Shown here piece after piece: positions 1 through 5,955 of a DNA stretch of 6,850 nt; position 1 is the stretch's first letter; every line of letters begins with the position of its first letter. The notes beneath the pieces were generated by a model. It did not search any database, was not told where the DNA came from, and saw only the letters and a program-made list of their open reading frames with translations. Made by a program: the position numbers and the translations under genes. Origin of the DNA: Gemmatimonadaceae bacterium. Its GTDB lineage: Bacteria > Gemmatimonadota > Gemmatimonadetes > Gemmatimonadales > Gemmatimonadaceae. The DNA is taken from the NCBI GenBank assembly GCA_014379705.1, contig JACMLI010000451.1, forward strand, positions 1 through 6,850, read 5' to 3'.

Positions 1-691
1 CGTCGATCGCGCCGCCCATGATCTCGCTGGAGATTTCGCGCGCGAGCGCTGCGTCGGCGGGCCCGCCGACGATCACGATGCGTCCGAGTGCTGCGACGTC
101 GCGGGCAAGTTGGGCGTAATACGGCCACTGCTTGGTCGTCCACACGCTGCCCGGAGCAAGTGCGATCAATGGTTCACCAGTCGCATCGTTCTCCCGCAGC
201 AGCGCGTCGACGAGCGCCTCGTCGGCCACACTGGGGAAAAGACGCGGGCGCAAATGCGTGGTTGAAGGCGTCAGGTCGCTTCCGGCAAGTCGCCACAGGC
301 GCTCTGCGTGATGCATACCGGGCGTGACGTCCACGATGTTCGTGTACCACAGCCGCCCCGCGGAGGTCGCAAAGCCGACGCGTTCCTTGTAGCCTGCGGC
401 TCGTGACAGCGCTCCGCTCCGGTGCGAGCCCTGGGCGAGGTAGGCGACGGCATCGGTGTCGGGGGCGCGAAGCTCGCGGGTCATCCGCGTGAAGCCCGAC
501 ACTCCCGCGTCCGCGCCGCGCTTGTCATATACGACGAGGCGGCTCACGCCGGGGTGGTTGGCGAAGAGAGGCGCGGCCGCCTTCGTCACCACAAGCGTCA
601 CCGGACCACGCGCGGCCAACTCGGCCACGAGGGGCGTGGTCAGCACCGCGTCGCCAAGGAACGAAGTCTGGATGATGAGGGAAGCGGGCAA
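1..691 (-). CDS. ADP-heptose:LPS heptosyltransferase, GT9 family (C-terminus cut by window edge)
   Basis: Transfers heptose from ADP-heptose to the growing LPS inner core at the cytoplasmic face of the inner membrane. Reading the minus strand from a TTG at 691 gives 230 residues open to the left edge; the family is about 340-350 residues, so roughly the last third is missing. Residues 5-20 (LIIQTSFLGDAVLTTP) match the GT9 N-terminal signature; D14 lies where WaaC has its catalytic Asp13. AQGSHRSG at 86-93 and RVGF at 104-107 match the middle of the first Rossmann domain. APGSVWTTKQWP at 179-190 is the typical nucleotide-sugar-side motif opening the second domain, followed by VIVGGPAD at 206-213. 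The start is TTG because an in-frame TGA lies at 742-740, no ATG or GTG lies between, and the next GTG would remove the TSFLGD motif. No Shine-Dalgarno is visible. Similar to WaaF/OpsX; I cannot tell heptosyltransferase I from II. Confidence 0.9.
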   Translation of the reverse strand, partial: MPASLIIQTSFLGDAVLTTPLVAELAARGPVTLVVTKAAAPLFANHPGVSRLVVYDKRGADAGVSGFTRMTRELRAPDTDAVAYLAQGSHRSGALSRAAGYKERVGFATSAGRLWYTNIVDVTPGMHHAERLWRLAGSDLTPSTTHLRPRLFPSVADEALVDALLRENDATGEPLIALAPGSVWTTKQWPYYAQLARDVAALGRIVIVGGPADAALAREISSEIMGGAID

Positions 692-1153
692 GGAAAGAGG
701 GTGGTCTTGAAGCTGCGCAATCGGACGCCCAAAGGCGTCATCGGCAAGACGTTGTCAGCAGTTGGGCACGATCAACCGGGCCCCCGGGTCGGTTGACCCA
801 CTCCGATAGGACCGCGACGGCGAATCATACACAGTCGGTTGGCCCTCCCGTTCGCCTGCCCCGTGTTCCTTCGCAAGCTCGGCGCAACGATCTACTGCTC
901 CTGCAGCGCTCGCGTCGACCCACGACGCGGGGCACGGGGAGCTTGGGCAGAGCCAGAAGTCCGGGGACGAGGCTCACGAGCGCTGCTGCCCAGGCCCGCA
1001 GTGTGCGGCGACGAATTCCTGTCGACGCTGACACCTGCTGGTCGCGCGCGTCGCGAACCGGCCCTGAAACGCGTATCCCGATGTCCCGGATCTACACTCG
1101 CTGCCGCTCGCTTGTCCGGGCAGACTCAACTTGCGACCGGGCGTCCATGACGC
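692..1153. other. 460-base stretch without a supported gene
   Basis: All frames here are short, rich in Arg, Ser, Thr and Gly, and match no family I recognise. I looked for tRNA and for a GT9 frame extension and found none: an in-frame TGA at 742-740 ends any upstream extension of the heptosyltransferase. The only hint of coding is a 69-residue minus-strand frame (1034-825, GTG start) whose first 30 residues (RRRTLRAWAAALVSLVPGLL and beyond) resemble a positive-inside membrane segment; the rest is arginine-rich and unconvincing. The stretch most likely holds the promoter and leader of the heptosyltransferase unit, or a decayed gene. Confidence 0.5.
824..829 (-). promoter_or_regulatory. possible -10 hexamer (TATGAT) for the heptosyltransferase
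   Basis: On the minus strand TATGAT matches the sigma-70 -10 consensus at five of six positions and lies about 130 bases upstream of the TTG start, downstream of the lepA terminator. No hexamer resembling TTGACA is found 16-18 bases upstream, so this is only a candidate. Confidence 0.2.
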
Positions 1154-1200
1154 AAAAAAAGAAGGGGCCCCGACGCGCGCAGCGCTCGGGCCCCTTCTTT
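1154..1200 (-). terminator. strong intrinsic terminator of lepA
   Basis: A perfect 13-bp inverted repeat, AAAGAAGGGGCCC at 1158-1170 against its complement at 1188-1200, encloses a 17-base loop that can itself pair (GCGC with GCGC). Read on the minus strand, the GC-rich stem is followed by seven T residues (1160-1154), the form of a Rho-independent terminator. It lies about 75 bases after the lepA stop. On the plus strand the trailing CTTCTTT is a weaker T tract, so some two-way function is possible, but no plus-strand gene needs it. Confidence 0.9.
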
Positions 1201-1210
1201 CGAATGTCGT

Positions 1211-1254
1211 TCGTCCACCTCGTCTATCTCGTCCACTCGTCCATCTCGTCCGAA
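1211..1254. repeat. short degenerate tandem array of TCGTCYA(N)C, five units
   Basis: Units on the plus strand are TCGTCCACC (1211-1219), TCGTCTATC (1220-1228), TCGTCCAC (1229-1236), TCGTCCATC (1237-1245) and TCGTCCGAA (1246-1254). Four units are 9 bases and one is 8, so it does not keep a reading frame. It sits between the lepA stop and the terminator, so it would be transcribed as the lepA 3' untranslated region (minus strand: GACGAGATG-like units). Function unknown; it could be slippage-derived simple sequence. Confidence 0.75.
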
Positions 1255-1273
1255 GCCGCCCGTCCACCCGTGA

Positions 1274-3073
1274 CTAATCGACCTGCAACACCGCGAGAAA
1301 CGCCTCCTGCGGTATCTCGACCGACCCCACGCTCTTCATCCGCTTCTTGCCTTCCTTCTGCTTCTCGAGGAGCTTGCGCTTCCGGCTGATGTCGCCGCCG
1401 TAGCACTTCGCGAGCACATCCTTTCTCAGCGCCTTGACCGTCGTGCGGGCGATGATCTTGTTGCCGATCGCCGCCTGGATCACCACCTCGAACAGCTGCC
1501 GGGGAATCAGTTCCTTGAGCTTGTCCGCCACCTTGCGCCCCCACTCGTACGCCTTGTCGCGGTGGATGATCACCGAGAAGGCGTCGACCGCGTCGCCATT
1601 GATCAGCATGTCGAGCTTGACGAGCGGGCTCGGACGGTAGTCCGCCATCTCGTAATCCAGCGACGCGTACCCTCGGCTGATCGTCTTCAGCCGATCGTAG
1701 AAGTCGAGGATGATCTCGGCGAGCGGGAACTCCCACTCGAACTCCACGCGCGTCGTGTCGATGTACTTCATCCCGTTGTACACCCCGCGCCGCTCCGTGC
1801 CTAACGTCATGATCGGCCCGATGTAGTCCGTCGGCGTCACGATGCGGGCCTTCACGAAGGGCTCGTCGATCCGCTCGATGTCCCCCGGCGGCGGGAGCTT
1901 GCTCGGGTTCTCGATCAGGAGCAGCTCCGCGGCGCCCGGCATGTACACGTGGTACTCCACATTCGGGACCGTCGTCACGAGGTCGAGGTTGAACTCGCGC
2001 TCGAGCCGCTCCTGCACGATCTCCATGTGCAGCAGCCCCAGGAATCCGCAACGGAAGCCGAAGCCGAGGGCGGTCGACGTCTCGGGTTCGTACTTGAGCG
2101 AGGCGTCATTCAGCTGAAGCTTCGAGAGCGCGTCCCGCAGCTGCTCGTATTGCGACGTGTCCGTCGGATAAATGCCCGCGAACACCATCGAATGCACGTC
2201 CTTGTAGCCCGGCAGGGGCTCCGCCGCCTTGTTCGTGGCGTCGAAGATGGTGTCGCCCGCGCGGGTCTCCTGCACCGATCGCACGTTCGCCAGCACGTAC
2301 CCGACCTCGCCCGCAGTGAGTTCCTCGGCCTTGGCCTGACGCAGCTGCAGGTACCCGACTTCACTCACGTCGTATACGGCGTCGTTCGCGCCGAAGGTGA
2401 TCTTCATGCCGGGACGCACGGATCCGTCCACCACACGAACGCTCGGAATCGCGCCCCGATAGCGATCGTAGTACGAATCGAAGATCAGGGCGCGCAACGG
2501 CGCATCGGGCAGGCCGCGCGGAGGTGGAACGCGCTTCACGATGGCTTCCAGGAGCGCGGGAATGCCAAGACCTTCCTTCGCGGAGACCAGGAGGATGTCG
2601 TCCGGGTCGGCGCCAATGAGGTCGTGCACTTCCTGCTTCCGCCGATCAGGCTCGGCGCCGGGAAGGTCGATCTTGTTCAGGACCGGGATGATCTCGAGGC
2701 CTGCATCCAGCGCCAGGAAGAGATTGGACAGGGTCTGTGCCTGGATCCCCTGCGACGCATCCACCACGAGGATCGCGCCCTCGCATGCAGCGAGGGAGCG
2801 CGAGACCTCGTATGTGAAGTCGACGTGCCCCGGCGTGTCGATCAGGTTGAGCTCGTACTTGCCACCGTCGGGCGCGGTGTAGTTCATCCGCACCGCGTTC
2901 AGCTTGATCGTGATGCCCCGCTCACGCTCGAGGTCGAGCGTGTCGAGCACCTGCGCCTTCATTTCGCGCTTCTCGATCGTGCCTGTCGCCTCGATCAGCC
3001 GGTCCGCCAGCGTGGACTTGCCGTGATCGATGTGGGCGATGATGCAGAAATTCCGGATGAGATCGAGCTTCAC
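1274..3073 (-). CDS. lepA: translation elongation factor 4 (LepA), ribosome-associated GTPase
   Basis: Translational GTPase that binds ribosomes, remodels pre/post-translocation states and is linked to initiation and 30S assembly; cytoplasmic with a membrane-stored fraction in E. coli. The product is 599 residues, the same length as E. coli LepA. G1 is HIDHGKST at 14-21, G2 around RGIT 52-55, G3 DTPGH 79-83 (H83 the catalytic His), G4 NKID 133-136 and G5 SAK 164-166. Domain II follows (about 190-280), then the near-invariant GFGFRCGFLGLLHME at 337-351, the EF-G V-like domain with RGYASLDYE, and the LepA-specific C-terminal domain with CYGGDISRKRKLL from 557 and the basic stretch to about 580. 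The start is GTG at 3073: MKLDLIRNF aligns with the family and an in-frame TGA lies ten codons upstream. No Shine-Dalgarno is visible. Single gene: terminator downstream, promoter-like spacer upstream; lepB, its partner in Proteobacteria, is absent. Confidence 0.98.
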   Translation of the reverse strand: MKLDLIRNFCIIAHIDHGKSTLADRLIEATGTIEKREMKAQVLDTLDLERERGITIKLNAVRMNYTAPDGGKYELNLIDTPGHVDFTYEVSRSLAACEGAILVVDASQGIQAQTLSNLFLALDAGLEIIPVLNKIDLPGAEPDRRKQEVHDLIGADPDDILLVSAKEGLGIPALLEAIVKRVPPPRGLPDAPLRALIFDSYYDRYRGAIPSVRVVDGSVRPGMKITFGANDAVYDVSEVGYLQLRQAKAEELTAGEVGYVLANVRSVQETRAGDTIFDATNKAAEPLPGYKDVHSMVFAGIYPTDTSQYEQLRDALSKLQLNDASLKYEPETSTALGFGFRCGFLGLLHMEIVQERLEREFNLDLVTTVPNVEYHVYMPGAAELLLIENPSKLPPPGDIERIDEPFVKARIVTPTDYIGPIMTLGTERRGVYNGMKYIDTTRVEFEWEFPLAEIILDFYDRLKTISRGYASLDYEMADYRPSPLVKLDMLINGDAVDAFSVIIHRDKAYEWGRKVADKLKELIPRQLFEVVIQAAIGNKIIARTTVKALRKDVLAKCYGGDISRKRKLLEKQKEGKKRMKSVGSVEIPQEAFLAVLQVD

Positions 3074-3144
3074 GGCACGCGGGCAGGTCCAGGGTTGCTG
3101 TCAGCCGGCCGGGCGCGCATGACCGAGGATCTCCGGTCCGCACT

Positions 3145-3158
3145 GGCTTGGCCAAGCC
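3145..3158. promoter_or_regulatory. perfect 14-bp palindrome upstream of lepA
   Basis: GGCTTGGCCAAGCC reads the same on both strands. It lies 72-85 bases upstream of the lepA GTG, starting 4 bases downstream of the TAGATT hexamer on the minus strand, so it would cover the predicted transcription start. This is the place of a repressor operator, but it could be chance in GC-rich DNA; no regulator can be named. Confidence 0.3.
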
Positions 3159-3162
3159 TCAC

Positions 3163-3168
3163 AATCTA
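3163..3168 (-). promoter_or_regulatory. candidate lepA -10 element (TAGATT)
   Basis: On the minus strand TAGATTG lies between the hairpin ending the upstream gene and the lepA start, about 90 bases before the GTG. It matches TATAAT at four of six positions. The same TAGNTT pattern occurs upstream of the two genes at the divergent region (4923-4928 and 5023-5028). No good -35 hexamer is seen. Confidence 0.35.
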
Positions 3169-3174
3169 GCCAAA

Positions 3175-3203
3175 GGGGTCCCTCGATATCATCGCGGGAC
3201 CCC
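3175..3203 (-). terminator. hairpin, probable terminator after the DUF4384 gene
   Basis: GGGGTCCC (3175-3182) pairs with GGGACCCC (3196-3203); inside it CGAT (3184-3187) pairs with ATCG (3191-3194) after one mismatch, leaving a 3-base loop. The 29-base structure begins about 37 bases after the stop of the exported protein gene on the minus strand. Only three T residues follow the stem on that strand, so termination may be inefficient or need Rho, and lepA could receive some read-through. Confidence 0.5.
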
Positions 3204-3240
3204 CAGAGCTGCATTTTCGTCCTTTCGACCGGTTGCCCTG

Positions 3241-4857
3241 CTAGTTCGGCTTCTTCTCCGGCGGATCGGCGGACTTGGCACCGCTCGACGACGCCGCAGG
3301 TGCCGGCGGCGGCGGAGACGGCGGCGGAGACGATTGCTGGATGCTCGGGCTCGGCCGGCTCTCTATCCCGGGTGGGCTCGGTGGCCGCGAGTCCAGCCCG
3401 CCTGGCGGATTGAAGCCACCGCCACCGCTGCCCGGATTGAAGTCGCGCGACGGTGGTGGGTTGGTGAAGCCCGACGAGTTGCCACGAGACGGCTCCCGAT
3501 CGAAGATCGGGCTGGACGCGCGCGGTGGAGGATTCCAGTCGGGCATCGCGCCGCCGCCACGACCGTTGCCGCGATCCTCTGCCTGGTCGCGACGGCTCCC
3601 AGGGCGCGACGGCATGCGATCGCTTTCGCCACGTGAGTTCGGTTCGAGCGAACGCGGCGGACGGACCCAATCGATCTGCGGCTGCGTATTGCCCACTTCT
3701 GGTGTCGGGCGGACTGGCATCGGCATTGGACCGCTGCTGCCGGTGCTTCCCGGCGAACGGCTGATGTCGGTCGACCCATCCCGATCACGCGTCCGGTTGC
3801 CGCGCAGGGCGCGGGCCGGGATCGAGAAGGAGAGGTCGTCCTCGGCGCGCCAGCCATTCACCGGGTTCGGTCGCGACCCGTCGACGGTCATCACGTGCGG
3901 GCCATTCACCGCGCCATTGGGCGCCTTGTCGACGTTCGGCCGCGTGACGCTATCTGGAACCCAGGGATTCACGGTGGCGCTATCGCCCGTGTCCGGACGG
4001 ACCGGAGGAGGCGGTGGCCCCGTCACGACCTGACCGCCATTGCCATTCCCGCAGAACACCGGCAGGAAGCTCCCGTAGGCCCAGAACGCGTTGTAGCACG
4101 ACATGTAGCGGTAATTGCCACATACGCCTTGACCGTACCCGGATGAGAAGCCGTAGCCGTCGTCCAGCAGGCTGTTACCGTTGACGTTCCAGCCGCCCGG
4201 CGCATACAGACCGCTGCCGTAGCCGCAGTTGGCACCGTAGCCCGTGTAGGCGCTGGAGACATACATGGGCTGGTCGACGGAGTAGAACTCCATGTCGTAG
4301 TCCCATTCGGCGTTCGGGTTGTACAGCACCAGACGGGCGAAACGCTGGATCACGCGGTACGGATCGCCGATGTACCGGGTCATGGGCTGGCCGACGTTCA
4401 CTCCGGTCACCCACGCCGAGAAGTCACGCTGGGAGAGCCGCGACACATCGAGCGGAGCGCGGGACGCGATCGCGAACACATAGCCAGTGGAGCCCGCGCG
4501 CCCGTTCGCCACGAACGCCGCGCGCGTGCCCATGCGGGCGCTGCGGACCCAGTTGTCCGTGCCACCGGAAACGCTGGTGACGCGATTCTTTCCGCTTGGA
4601 TAAAGGACGGTCAGGTTGCCGTCGAAGTCGACGCGTCCCACGACGACGAAGGCGTCTTCCTCCACGCGATAGCCGATTCGCACGGGCTCCCCGTACCGAT
4701 AGATGCGCTGGTCGAGCCAGACGCGGACCGCGGGTGGTTCGTCGCTGACTTCATCGAGGGACGCCATCAGGTCGTTCCAGCGGACCGTGTTCTGCGCCGG
4801 AAGCGCTGTGGCCATCAGGACCGCCAACCCAAGTGCCGGACGTACAAATCGGATCAT
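3241..4857 (-). CDS. exported DUF4384-type protein with Gly/Tyr/Cys-rich middle and Pro-rich tail
   Basis: Function unknown; 538 residues, predicted exported. Residues 1-21 form a Sec signal peptide (MIRFVRP, then a hydrophobic core, cleavage after LPA). Residues about 43-135 look like a DUF4384 domain, a beta-rich module of envelope proteins: the pattern runs WLDQRIYRYGEPVRIGYRVEE, then AFVVVGRVDFDGNLTVLYPSG. Residues about 135-200 are ordinary and soluble-looking. About 200-275 are very rich in Gly, Tyr and Asn with four Cys (211, 246, 254, 269), which could make two disulfides outside the cytoplasm. From about 280 to the end the chain is low-complexity Pro/Gly/Ser/Arg, probably disordered, ending in a run of prolines and EKKPN. 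The ATG at 4857 is chosen because it has GGAGG five bases upstream and begins the signal peptide; a 15-residue longer frame would bury the signal. Its start faces the DUF58 gene across 183 bases. The DUF4384 call is by pattern, not search. Confidence 0.85.
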   Translation of the reverse strand: MIRFVRPALGLAVLMATALPAQNTVRWNDLMASLDEVSDEPPAVRVWLDQRIYRYGEPVRIGYRVEEDAFVVVGRVDFDGNLTVLYPSGKNRVTSVSGGTDNWVRSARMGTRAAFVANGRAGSTGYVFAIASRAPLDVSRLSQRDFSAWVTGVNVGQPMTRYIGDPYRVIQRFARLVLYNPNAEWDYDMEFYSVDQPMYVSSAYTGYGANCGYGSGLYAPGGWNVNGNSLLDDGYGFSSGYGQGVCGNYRYMSCYNAFWAYGSFLPVFCGNGNGGQVVTGPPPPPVRPDTGDSATVNPWVPDSVTRPNVDKAPNGAVNGPHVMTVDGSRPNPVNGWRAEDDLSFSIPARALRGNRTRDRDGSTDISRSPGSTGSSGPMPMPVRPTPEVGNTQPQIDWVRPPRSLEPNSRGESDRMPSRPGSRRDQAEDRGNGRGGGAMPDWNPPPRASSPIFDREPSRGNSSGFTNPPPSRDFNPGSGGGGFNPPGGLDSRPPSPPGIESRPSPSIQQSSPPPSPPPPAPAASSSGAKSADPPEKKPN

Positions 4858-4862
4858 TCGAC

Positions 4863-4867
4863 CCTCC
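4863..4867 (-). promoter_or_regulatory. Shine-Dalgarno (GGAGG) of the DUF4384 gene
   Basis: GGAGG on the minus strand lies five bases before the ATG at 4857. It fixes the start of the exported protein and is the only clear Shine-Dalgarno in the window. Confidence 0.8.
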
Positions 4868-4922
4868 GCTCTGTGCGAGCTTGTGCGCGTCACGGGGCCC
4901 ACCGCCCCTCGACCACCCTTAC

Positions 4923-4928
4923 AACCTA
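4923..4928 (-). promoter_or_regulatory. candidate -10 element (TAGGTT) of the DUF4384 gene
   Basis: On the minus strand TAGGTTG lies 65 bases upstream of the ATG at 4857, a fitting distance for a promoter with a leader that carries the GGAGG site. It shares the TAGNTT form seen before lepA and DUF58. No convincing -35 hexamer is visible. Confidence 0.3.
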
Positions 4929-5021
4929 CGGGACTGCCATGAACCCGCCAGCGTTACTTTCGCCCGGCCCGTTCCTCGCGACCTGCCGTCCCTTCCACCT
5001 ACCACCTGCCACGCCCCGTCC

Positions 5022-5028
5022 CTAGCTT
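5022..5028 (+). promoter_or_regulatory. candidate -10 element (CTAGCTT) of the DUF58 operon
   Basis: CTAGCTT ends 12 bases before the ATG at 5041. If it is a -10 box, transcription would start only about 5 bases before the start codon, giving a nearly leaderless mRNA; this fits the lack of any Shine-Dalgarno in the pyrimidine-rich stretch 4981-5040. The rest of the divergent region (4858-5040) shows no other feature beyond short CCACCT-like repeats near 4995-5010. Confidence 0.3.
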
Positions 5029-5040
5029 CCGCCCCCGCCC

Positions 5041-5955
5041 ATGGAAACCACTCGCCCCTCCCGCGCCGACCTGCTCGACCCCTCCCAGGTGGCCTCCCTC
5101 GGCCGCATGGAGATCGTGGCGCGCTGGGTCGTAGAGGGATTTTTGCAGGGGCTACACCGTTCACCCCGGAAAGGTTTCTCGGTCGAATTCGCGGAGTATC
5201 GCGGGTACCAGCCAGGCGACGACCTGCGCTACATCGACTGGAAGGTCGTCGCCCGGGCGGACAAGTGGATGATCAAGCAGTTCGAGGAGGAGACCAATCT
5301 CCGTGCTGCCATGGTCCTGGACGTCAGCAAGTCCATGGATTGGAAGGGAACCACGGTGGGTGGCCTCACCAAGCTCGAATACGCCGAGCAGATCGTGGCC
5401 TCCGTCTCCCTGCTCCTGCTTCGGCAGAAGGATGCCGTCGGACTGGTCCGGTATGACGATCAGTTGCGCAGCGTGATCCCGCCGAAGGCCCGCACGGTGC
5501 ACTGGCGTCGCATCATCGCTGCCCTCGAGGAGCCGGGCTCCGGGGGCGATTCGAAGATGGGGTCGGCCCTCATGCACGCCGGCCGCATGGTCAGCCGCCC
5601 GGGGATCGTGATTCTGGTCAGCGACCTCCTCGTCGATCCCGAAGACACGCTCTCGGGCCTCAAGGCCGTCCGCGCCGGTGGCCACGACGTCACGGTGCTG
5701 CACGTGATGGATCGCTCCGAGCGGGAGCTCAACGTGGCCAACGAGGCCATCTACGTCGACACCGAGAGTCCGCTGCAGGTCTCGGCCACCGCATCCGAAG
5801 TGCGCGACGCGTATCGGCGCACGGTGGATCACGCCATCCAGGAATGGCGCGATCGCCTGATGCAGCTCGGGATTTCGTACGAAGTCGTGTTCACGGATGA
5901 ACCCTTTGGCGTGCCCCTTCGCAAGGCGTTCGCCGCCCGCCAACGCCTCCCGTGA
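5041..5955 (+). CDS. DUF58 domain protein (VWA-like), MoxR-associated type
   Basis: 304 residues, the usual length for DUF58 proteins, which carry a von Willebrand A-like fold and commonly act with MoxR ATPases and Bat proteins in envelope or complex-assembly functions; no precise role is known. LLDPSQVASLGRMEIVARWV at 11-30 and VEGFLQGLHRSPRKGFSVEF at 31-50 are the family's N-terminal block. PGDDLRYIDWKVVARADKW at 58-76 and the QFEEETNLR at 80-88 form the DUF58 core signature. DVSKS at 94-98 is a complete DxSxS metal-site (MIDAS) motif, and VSDLLVDPED at 193-202 is the second conserved acidic strand. No signal peptide or membrane helix. The ATG at 5041 is kept because LLDP lies at residue 11; no Shine-Dalgarno precedes it. 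The stop overlaps the next gene's start in GTGA, so the two are probably translated together. No MoxR gene precedes it here. Confidence 0.93.
   Translation: METTRPSRADLLDPSQVASLGRMEIVARWVVEGFLQGLHRSPRKGFSVEFAEYRGYQPGDDLRYIDWKVVARADKWMIKQFEEETNLRAAMVLDVSKSMDWKGTTVGGLTKLEYAEQIVASVSLLLLRQKDAVGLVRYDDQLRSVIPPKARTVHWRRIIAALEEPGSGGDSKMGSALMHAGRMVSRPGIVILVSDLLVDPEDTLSGLKAVRAGGHDVTVLHVMDRSERELNVANEAIYVDTESPLQVSATASEVRDAYRRTVDHAIQEWRDRLMQLGISYEVVFTDEPFGVPLRKAFAARQRLP

Noticed and set aside
825..1034. Minus-strand 69-residue frame with a membrane-like N-terminus
   Set aside because: No Shine-Dalgarno, arginine-rich unstructured second half and no family match; kept only as a hint in the spacer entry.
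1211..1254. Possibility that the TCGTCYA array is a CRISPR
   Set aside because: Units are only 8-9 bases and directly adjoining, with no unique spacers.
793..1389. Plus-strand frame of 198 residues across the spacer, terminator and lepA 3' end
   Set aside because: It runs through the terminator hairpin and the antisense of lepA, and its residues are Arg/Ser/Pro-rich with no domain.
1224..2051. Minus-strand frame of 275 residues inside the lepA region
   Set aside because: Same strand as lepA but shifted frame; Arg/Ala/Gly-rich shadow without motifs, whereas the lepA frame is full length with all G motifs.
1949..3169. Long plus-strand open frame of 406 residues antisense to lepA
   Set aside because: It mirrors the codon pattern of the complete, unmistakable lepA on the other strand; the protein is His/Arg/Val-rich, with no family resemblance. 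Long antisense frames are normal in GC-rich genes.
3275..4033. Plus-strand frame of 252 residues opposite the DUF4384 Pro-rich tail
   Set aside because: Gly/Arg-rich complement of the proline-rich region, without a ribosome site or motif; the minus strand has signal peptide, domain and Shine-Dalgarno.
4858..4902. Start of the DUF4384 protein 15 codons further upstream
   Set aside because: It would bury the signal peptide behind a polar stretch and ignore the GGAGG placed five bases before the ATG at 4857.
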